In this document: piece after piece, positions 58,536 to 64,000 of the stretch
Layout: each line of letters starts with the position of its first letter
Position numbering within the stretch: the stretch's first letter is position 1
Assembly: GCF_003432035.1 (NCBI RefSeq)
Contig: NZ_QOHO01000045.1
Span: 1-64,000 of the forward strand
Length of the DNA: 64,000 nucleotides
Direction of reading: 5' to 3'
DNA from: Lacrimispora amygdalina
Lineage (GTDB): Bacteria; Bacillota; Clostridia; Lachnospirales; Lachnospiraceae
Notes under the pieces: generated by a model
Databases searched by the model: none
Told to the model about the DNA's origin: nothing
Seen by the model: only the letters and a program-made list of their open reading frames with translations
Made by a program: the position numbers and the translations under genes

Positions 58536-59390
58536 TTACAGCCCCTTCTCCTGCCGTATTCTTTTGATATCATCAAGAAGCAGGGCTGAGACACGAAGAC
58601 CGCCTCTTCCTGTACCCAAATCAATGTCGGGCTTGTTAGTCCCGTGAAAGTCAGAGCCGCCGGTAGGAAAGAGCTGGTATTTTTTTGCGAGTTTTTTCAG
58701 CTTGCCGCTTTCATATTGATTATTGGAGGAGTGGTATACCTCCAGACCGTGAAGCCCCAGTTGTTTTAAATAAGAGACCAGTTCTTCCGTTTTTTTGTCT
58801 CCCAGGTGATACTGGTAAGGGTGGGCGAGAACGGGTGAAGCGTTGCAGTCTCCCAGCAGTTTCATGGCGTGTTCCGGTGTGATTTTTTCTTTCCTGGGGC
58901 AGTAAGGGCCATGATAGCTTAGATATTTTTTAAACGCCTGGTCCATGCTTGTAACATAACCTTTTTCCAGGAGGATACGGGCAAAATGGGCGCGGGTAAT
59001 GACGGTATCAGGATTTCCGGCCTGTACTTCCATGAGCGTGATATCAATACCGGCATTTTGAAACCGGTTTATTATTTCCAGGTTCCTTTTTATGCGGATG
59101 TCTTTTAACTTGTCAGTCTCAGCGAGAAACTTTTTATCAGACAGATCGACATAAAGCCCTAAAATGTGAATTTCCTCATTCAGATAAACGCAGGAGAGCT
59201 CAATGCCGGGAATGACTTCCAGAGGCAGATTTTCTGCTGCTTTCTGTGCTTCGGGGATGCCTTCTATTGTATCGTGGTCTGTAAGCGCAATTGCCGAGAG
59301 TCCCTTTTGTGCTGCCAGTTCTACGACTTTGGCGGGTGAAAAGGTGCCGTCTGAAGCATTTGAATGAACGTGAAGATCGACAAAATTCAT
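58536..59390 (-). CDS. PHP-domain phosphoesterase
   Basis: A 284-residue PHP protein of the RNase AM/YciV type (3',5'-nucleoside bisphosphate phosphatase). Metal-binding motifs: HVHSNASDGTFSP (HxH), ALTDHDTIEG, GIELSC, and the C-terminal SDFHGTNKP with Asp and His. The length agrees. It acts on nucleoside bisphosphates and oligonucleotide ends in characterised relatives. Single gene on the minus strand, starting behind GGAGGTTACT. Confidence 0.9.
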   Translation of the reverse strand: MNFVDLHVHSNASDGTFSPAKVVELAAQKGLSAIALTDHDTIEGIPEAQKAAENLPLEVIPGIELSCVYLNEEIHILGLYVDLSDKKFLAETDKLKDIRIKRNLEIINRFQNAGIDITLMEVQAGNPDTVITRAHFARILLEKGYVTSMDQAFKKYLSYHGPYCPRKEKITPEHAMKLLGDCNASPVLAHPYQYHLGDKKTEELVSYLKQLGLHGLEVYHSSNNQYESGKLKKLAKKYQLFPTGGSDFHGTNKPDIDLGTGRGGLRVSALLLDDIKRIRQEKGL

Positions 59391-59571
59391 AGTAACCTCC
59401 GAAATGAAATAGTTTATTAATACTATAGTAACATGTTTTTTTAGTTCTGTAAAATGTAGAATTTACGCGAAAAATAATTAAGAAAATTCATAAAAACGTA
59501 ATAGCATTTCCCACAAAGTATGGTATACTACTCAGTGTAATGCTACATAATCATGTAAAAAGGTGAAGTAA

Positions 59572-61278
59572 ATGAGTCAGGATGATAACAGACAAAGAAG
59601 CGGAGGAAGAACCTATTCTTCCCAGAACGGAAGCAAAAGAAATACGCCGAATTCAGGCAGAAGGACAAGCCAGTCTTACAGAGGGGGCAGCACCTATCAG
59701 CAAAGGCGTGGGAAAAAGAGAAGAAGAGGGCCGCAGTATGGAATTACGAAGATTCTGCTGGCTGCTGTTTTCGCTGTTGCCTCCGTTATCAGTGTTATGG
59801 CTGCTGTTAAGTATATTGGGGGTCATAAGACGAAGGAGACAGATGTGAATTCCACGACAGTCTCTGAGACCCAGCTGAAAAAAGAGGTACATGTAGAAGG
59901 AATTTCAATTACAGGTTTATCAAGGGCTGAGGCTAAAAAAACCATAGATCAGTCACTTGGCTGGGGGATGAAAGTTATCTACCAGGACGAAACCTATGAA
60001 CTGAAGAATTTTCTGGACAGTAGAATTGATGCTCTGCTGGAGGAGATTTACAGCAAAGATGCGAAAGAAGAGTATACCATTGATACCGACGGTCTCGAGG
60101 ATGACGTAAAGGCTGAGGTAAAAGCTATTGCAGCAAAGTGGGATGTACCCGCTAAGAATGGTTCTATTTCCGGATTTGATAAAAGCACCGGGAAGTTTGT
60201 TTATTCCGGGGAAGAAAAGGGAATTGCCGTTGACCAGGACAAGCTGACAGCCGATATTCTTGCGCAGATTAAGGCGAAAAATTATAAGGCTTCTGTAACT
60301 GCACAGGTGAATGAAACTGCTCCTAAAATTACGGAAGAGCAGGCAAAGGCACTGTATAAAGTGATCGGAACCTATACGACTACCACCACCACAAACAGTG
60401 ACAGGAATAAGAACATCGAGTTAGCTTCCACTGCACTGAATGGCCTGATTCTGCAGCCGGGAGAAGAATTCTCTTTTAATAAGACAACCGGTGAGCGTTC
60501 CTCTGCAAAGGGTTACCGCCCGGCGGGAGCTTATTTAAACGGAGTGCTGATTGAAGAACCGGGAGGCGGTGTATGCCAGGTTTCTTCTACACTGTATAAT
60601 GCAGTTGTTTTTGCAGGACTGACAACCACTGAGCGCCATGCGCACAGTTATGAACCTTCCTATGTTACTCCTGGTGAGGATGCCATGGTAAGCTTTGGCG
60701 GACCGGATATGAAGTTTATCAATAATTCTTCCAGCGCCATTGCGATCAGAACCAGTTTTGCTGACCGCAAGCTTAAGATTTCCATTGTAGGTATCCCGAT
60801 ACTGGAAGATGGTGTGACATTGTCAATGACCTCCCAGAAGACAGCGGAGTTAGATGCTCCGGCGCCAATTTATGAAGAGGATCAGACCATGCAGCCGGGA
60901 GAGGAAAAAGTCATTAAGCAGGAAACCAAGGGAAGCCGCTGGGTGACCAATCTGGTGACGAAGAAGAACGGCACTGTGGTAAGCGATGAATTCTTCCATA
61001 ACAGTACGTACCGCGGCAAGCCGGCCACAATCAAGCGCAATACATCCGGTGTTGTGGTACCTGCCACAGATCCGTCCGCATCCGTACCGGAGAACAATCA
61101 GGGCAATACCCAGACTACGGCGGCAACCGGTAATGGTCCGGGAGTGAATGCAGGGGAGACACCCCCCCAGGCACCGGCACAGGAAACCCAGAACACTGCG
61201 GCAACCCAGGCGGAGACGGAAGGAACCACAGCTGACAATACTCAGACTGTGATCCAGCCCAATCCCATGAACCAGTAG
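59572..61278 (+). CDS. VanW-family cell-envelope protein
   Basis: A 568-residue envelope protein: a 60-residue cytoplasmic Arg/Ser/Gln-rich part, one membrane helix (ILLAAVFAVASVISVMAAV), two peptidoglycan-binding-4-like modules (about 95-240, with EGISITGLSRAEAKKTI at the first), a VanW domain (GEEFSFNKTTGERSSAKGY; PGGGVCQVSSTLYNAV) and a Thr/Pro/Gln-rich tail of about 80 residues. Members are thought to work on or bind peptidoglycan; the function of VanW is not settled. Start: ATG 59572 behind AGGTGAAG. Confidence 0.9.
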   Translation: MSQDDNRQRSGGRTYSSQNGSKRNTPNSGRRTSQSYRGGSTYQQRRGKKRRRGPQYGITKILLAAVFAVASVISVMAAVKYIGGHKTKETDVNSTTVSETQLKKEVHVEGISITGLSRAEAKKTIDQSLGWGMKVIYQDETYELKNFLDSRIDALLEEIYSKDAKEEYTIDTDGLEDDVKAEVKAIAAKWDVPAKNGSISGFDKSTGKFVYSGEEKGIAVDQDKLTADILAQIKAKNYKASVTAQVNETAPKITEEQAKALYKVIGTYTTTTTTNSDRNKNIELASTALNGLILQPGEEFSFNKTTGERSSAKGYRPAGAYLNGVLIEEPGGGVCQVSSTLYNAVVFAGLTTTERHAHSYEPSYVTPGEDAMVSFGGPDMKFINNSSSAIAIRTSFADRKLKISIVGIPILEDGVTLSMTSQKTAELDAPAPIYEEDQTMQPGEEKVIKQETKGSRWVTNLVTKKNGTVVSDEFFHNSTYRGKPATIKRNTSGVVVPATDPSASVPENNQGNTQTTAATGNGPGVNAGETPPQAPAQETQNTAATQAETEGTTADNTQTVIQPNPMNQ

Positions 61279-61289
61279 AATAAGCGTGC

Positions 61290-61340
61290 AAAAAAGACAG
61301 TACCAGACGTGTTTTTCCAATCTGATACTGTCTTTTTTTA
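61290..61340 (+). terminator. terminator of the VanW gene
   Basis: AAAAAAGACAGTA pairs with TACTGTCTTTTTTT, with further pairing CCAGA/TCTG inside; seven T on the right. Confidence 0.88.
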
Positions 61341-61381
61341 AATTGTTTTGAAAATAATACTTTATTTTCCAGTTTTAATAT

Positions 61382-61409
61382 TTGCTTTTTGTTGAATAAT
61401 TGTTATAAT
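61382..61409 (+). promoter_or_regulatory. promoter of the PFOR gene
   Basis: TTGCTT (61382-61387), 16-base spacer, TATAAT (61404-61409). An imperfect inverted repeat TTCCC-TTAGG-GGGAA follows at about 61424-61438 in the leader and may be a regulatory site or hairpin. Confidence 0.7.
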
Positions 61410-61480
61410 AATGTCAGGTCACTTTCCCTTAGGGGGAACCAAATTATACAAATATTCACATTTGCAGGAGGAAATCAAGA

Positions 61481-64000
61481 ATGGCAAGAAAAATGAAAAC
61501 CATGGATGGAAACCATGCAGCAGCACATGCATCTTATGCATTTACTGATGTAGCGGCAATCTATCCTATCACCCCGTCTTCACCTATGGCAGAAGCTACA
61601 GATGAATGGTCTACAGACGGAAGAACCAATATTTTTGGCCAGACAGTGCACATTACAGAGATGCAGTCTGAGGCAGGTGCCGCAGGTGCGGTTCACGGAT
61701 CCTTGGCAGCAGGTGCTCTGACTACCACCTATACAGCTTCCCAGGGTCTGTTACTTATGATCCCTAATCTTTATAAAATTGCCGGCGAGCAGTTACCTGG
61801 CGTAATCAATGTATCTGCACGTGCTGTTGCAAGCCATGCCTTATCAATCTTTGGTGACCACTCTGATGTATATGCCTGCCGCCAGACCGGCTGTGCAATG
61901 TTATGCGAATCCAGCGTACAGGAAGTTATGGACTTAACTCCGGTTGCTCATATGGCAGCTCTTGAGGGTAAAGTACCATTTATTAACTTCTTCGATGGTT
62001 TCCGTACTTCCCACGAGATTCAGAAGATTGAAACATGGGATTATGAAGACTTAAAAGAAATGGTAAATATGGATGCAGTTGATGAGTTCCGCAGTCATGC
62101 ATTAAATCCAAACCATCCATGTCTGCGAGGTTCTGCTCAGAACCCTGACATCTTCTTCCAGGCAAGAGAAGCATGCAATCCGTATTATGATGCACTGCCT
62201 GCAATTGTTCAGAAATATATGGACAAGGTGAATGCAAAGATCGGTACTGATTACAAACTTTTCAATTACTACGGCGCTGCCGATGCAGATCATGTAATTA
62301 TTTCCATGGGTTCTGTTAATGATACAATTGAAGAAACCCTTGACTATTTAGTTGCAGCAGGCCACAAGGTTGGTGTGGTAAAAGTACGTCTTTACAGACC
62401 ATTCAGCGCACAGGCTCTGATCGATGCAATTCCTGATACAGTTAAAACTATTTCTGTTTTAGACAGAACAAAAGAACCAGGCTCTTTAGGCGAACCATTA
62501 TACTTGGATGTTGTTGCGGCTTTAAAGGGAACAAAGTTTGATCAGGTTAAGATCCTTACCGGACGTTATGGTCTTGGTTCCAAAGATACGACTCCGACTC
62601 AGATCGTAGCTGTTTACGAGAACAAGACAAAGACTCCGTTTACCATCGGTATTGTGGATGACGTGACTCATCTTTCTCTTGAGACAGGTGATGAGATTAT
62701 CACTACTCCGGAAGGCACATCCAACTGTAAGTTCTGGGGTCTTGGAGCTGACGGTACAGTAGGTGCTAATAAGAACTCCATTAAGATTATCGGCGATAAT
62801 ACTGATATGTACGCACAGGCTTACTTCGATTATGATTCCAAGAAGTCCGGCGGTATTACGATGTCTCACTTACGTTTCGGACATAAGCCGATTAAATCAA
62901 CCTATTTAATCCGCAGAGCTAATTTCGTAGCATGCCACAATCCTTCCTATATCCGTAAGTACAATATGGTTCAGGAACTGGTTGACGGCGGTATATTCTT
63001 ATTAAACTGCCCATGGGATCAGGAAGGTCTTGAAAAGCACCTACCTGGACAGGTTAAGAAGTATATTGCTGATCACAACATCAAGTTCTACACCATTGAC
63101 GGTGTTAAGATCGGTATCGAGACTGGTATGGGTGCAACCCGTATCAACACCATTCTTCAGTCTGCATTCTTTGAACTGACAGGAATCATTCCTGCAGCAA
63201 AAGCAAACGAGCTTATGAAAGCTGCTGCAAAGGCAACTTACGGCCGTAAGGGTGAAGAGATCGTTCAGAAGAACTGGGCAGCAATTGATGCCGGTGCAAA
63301 GGGCGTTGTTAAAATCGAAGTTCCGGAGAGCTGGAAGAACTGCGAAGACGAAGGCCTTGATTATAAGAAGATCACAGATGGAAGACAGGATGTTGTTGAT
63401 TTTGTTAACAACGTTCAGACAAAAGTCAACGCTCAGGACGGTAATTCCTTACCAGTATCTGCATTTGTTGATTATGTTGACGGATCCACACCTTCCGGAT
63501 CTGCTGCTTACGAGAAACGTGGTATTGCAGTAACCATTCCTCAGTGGAAACCGGAGAACTGTATTCAGTGTAACTTCTGTTCTTATGTATGTCCTCATGC
63601 TGTTATCCGTCCAATCGCTTTAACAGAGGAAGAGGCTGCTAAGAAACCTGAGAACATGAAAGTTCTTCCAATGACCGGTATGCCAGGATATCAGTTCGCA
63701 ATCACTGTATCTGCATTTGACTGTACCGGCTGCGGTTCCTGTGCTAATGTTTGTCCTGGAAAGAAGGGCGAGAAGGCTCTTACCATGGTTAATATGGAAG
63801 CAAACTGTGACGTAACACAGGAAACATTTGAATATGGTCAGACTCTGCCAATCAAGCAGGAAGTTATTGATAAATTCAAAGAAGCTACTGTTAAGGGCAG
63901 CCAGTTCAAACAGCCTCTTCTTGAGTACTCAGGAGCATGTGCAGGCTGCGGCGAGACACCTTATGCAAAATTAATCACACAGTTATTCGGTGATAGAATG
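61481..64000 (+). CDS. nifJ: pyruvate:ferredoxin (flavodoxin) oxidoreductase, 5' part
   Basis: The first 840 codons of a single-chain PFOR, cut by the window edge; the full family is about 1,170-1,180 residues. It decarboxylates pyruvate to acetyl-CoA and CO2 and reduces ferredoxin. Domain I (TPSSPMAEATDEW; GSLAAGALTTTYTASQG) and domain III (RFGHKPIKSTYLI) are seen. The two [4Fe-4S] motifs of domain V read CIQCNFCSYVCPH and CTGCGSCANVCPG. The beginning of the thiamine diphosphate domain is CAGCGETPYAKL near the edge. Start behind AGGAGGAA. The reduced ferredoxin is the substrate for the Rnf complex at 19.7-24.8 kb. Confidence 0.97.
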   Translation, partial: MARKMKTMDGNHAAAHASYAFTDVAAIYPITPSSPMAEATDEWSTDGRTNIFGQTVHITEMQSEAGAAGAVHGSLAAGALTTTYTASQGLLLMIPNLYKIAGEQLPGVINVSARAVASHALSIFGDHSDVYACRQTGCAMLCESSVQEVMDLTPVAHMAALEGKVPFINFFDGFRTSHEIQKIETWDYEDLKEMVNMDAVDEFRSHALNPNHPCLRGSAQNPDIFFQAREACNPYYDALPAIVQKYMDKVNAKIGTDYKLFNYYGAADADHVIISMGSVNDTIEETLDYLVAAGHKVGVVKVRLYRPFSAQALIDAIPDTVKTISVLDRTKEPGSLGEPLYLDVVAALKGTKFDQVKILTGRYGLGSKDTTPTQIVAVYENKTKTPFTIGIVDDVTHLSLETGDEIITTPEGTSNCKFWGLGADGTVGANKNSIKIIGDNTDMYAQAYFDYDSKKSGGITMSHLRFGHKPIKSTYLIRRANFVACHNPSYIRKYNMVQELVDGGIFLLNCPWDQEGLEKHLPGQVKKYIADHNIKFYTIDGVKIGIETGMGATRINTILQSAFFELTGIIPAAKANELMKAAAKATYGRKGEEIVQKNWAAIDAGAKGVVKIEVPESWKNCEDEGLDYKKITDGRQDVVDFVNNVQTKVNAQDGNSLPVSAFVDYVDGSTPSGSAAYEKRGIAVTIPQWKPENCIQCNFCSYVCPHAVIRPIALTEEEAAKKPENMKVLPMTGMPGYQFAITVSAFDCTGCGSCANVCPGKKGEKALTMVNMEANCDVTQETFEYGQTLPIKQEVIDKFKEATVKGSQFKQPLLEYSGACAGCGETPYAKLITQLFGDRM

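Noticed and set aside
1-64000. Mobile elements, CRISPR arrays, tRNA or rRNA genes
   Set aside because: Reading both strands I found no transposase, integrase or phage gene, no regularly spaced repeats, and no tRNA cloverleaf or rRNA segment.

Overview
The window looks like chromosome of an anaerobic, fermentative, low-to-mid GC Firmicute, most probably a Lachnospiraceae / Clostridium cluster XIVa organism (Lacrimispora- or Enterocloster-like). This rests on a clostridial-order rnfCDGEAB operon, pyruvate:ferredoxin oxidoreductase, two T-box leaders, a Gram-positive-type LexA box, strong AGGAGG ribosome binding sites and many TTG/GTG starts. I see no rRNA, tRNA, insertion sequence, prophage or CRISPR array. 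The genus call is inference.

Layout. 1-3.4 kb: small genes (NTF2-like, VOC, a YcaQ-like winged-helix protein, a cupin, a coiled-coil protein) and an unlisted 56-residue minus-strand membrane peptide. 3.5-11.6 kb: a LytTR/AgrC-type two-component pair, then a membrane-anchored GH3 enzyme with swapped domain order, a conventional GH3 enzyme and a GtrA-like membrane protein. 11.7-12.6 kb: a RelA/SpoT-fold protein with a small overlapping partner. 12.6-14.9 kb: a LexA-box-headed operon (Y-family polymerase, unknown protein, SRAP/HMCES peptidase). 15-19.2 kb: a MarR regulator and a heterodimeric ABC exporter.

19.2-24.8 kb: Rnf complex (ferredoxin:NAD+ oxidoreductase coupled to an ion gradient), with a Rex-like site upstream and an odd Cys-rich tail on RnfE. 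24.87-25.02 kb: an apparent orphan small RNA with its own promoter and terminator. 25.3-27.3 kb: a secreted C39-like peptidase and a lipoprotein. 27.4-33.8 kb: uronate catabolism: lacI-uxaC on the minus strand, divergent from iclR(kdgR)-eda-kdgK, plus a second PfkB kinase; the shared control region carries two families of operator palindromes.

33.9-41.1 kb: aromatic amino acid block: a tryptophan T-box (specifier UGG) leading trpXYZ uptake, an isochorismatase-like hydrolase, and aroF-tyrA-aroA. 41.4-45.9 kb: two large unrecognised proteins with a BadF/GlcNAc-type kinase. 46-52 kb: an EF-G-like GTPase with altered G3 and G4 motifs, a CPBP protease, and leuS under a leucine T-box. 52.2-54.6 kb: lineage-specific unknowns (DUF2812-like membrane protein, two related soluble proteins, a 50-residue peptide and a duplicated Cys/Gly-rich protein). 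54.8-64 kb: an AlaX-type tRNA editing protein, an AI-2E family permease, hemB, a PHP phosphoesterase, a VanW-type cell wall protein and the first 840 codons of PFOR.

Together the genes fit sugar and uronate fermentation through pyruvate: PFOR makes reduced ferredoxin and Rnf turns it into NADH and an ion gradient. Amino acid supply is controlled by tRNA-sensing leaders. The least explained parts are the RelA/SpoT-like pair, the middle gene of the SOS operon, the 41.4-45.9 kb operon, the orphan RNA and the 52.2-54.6 kb cluster.
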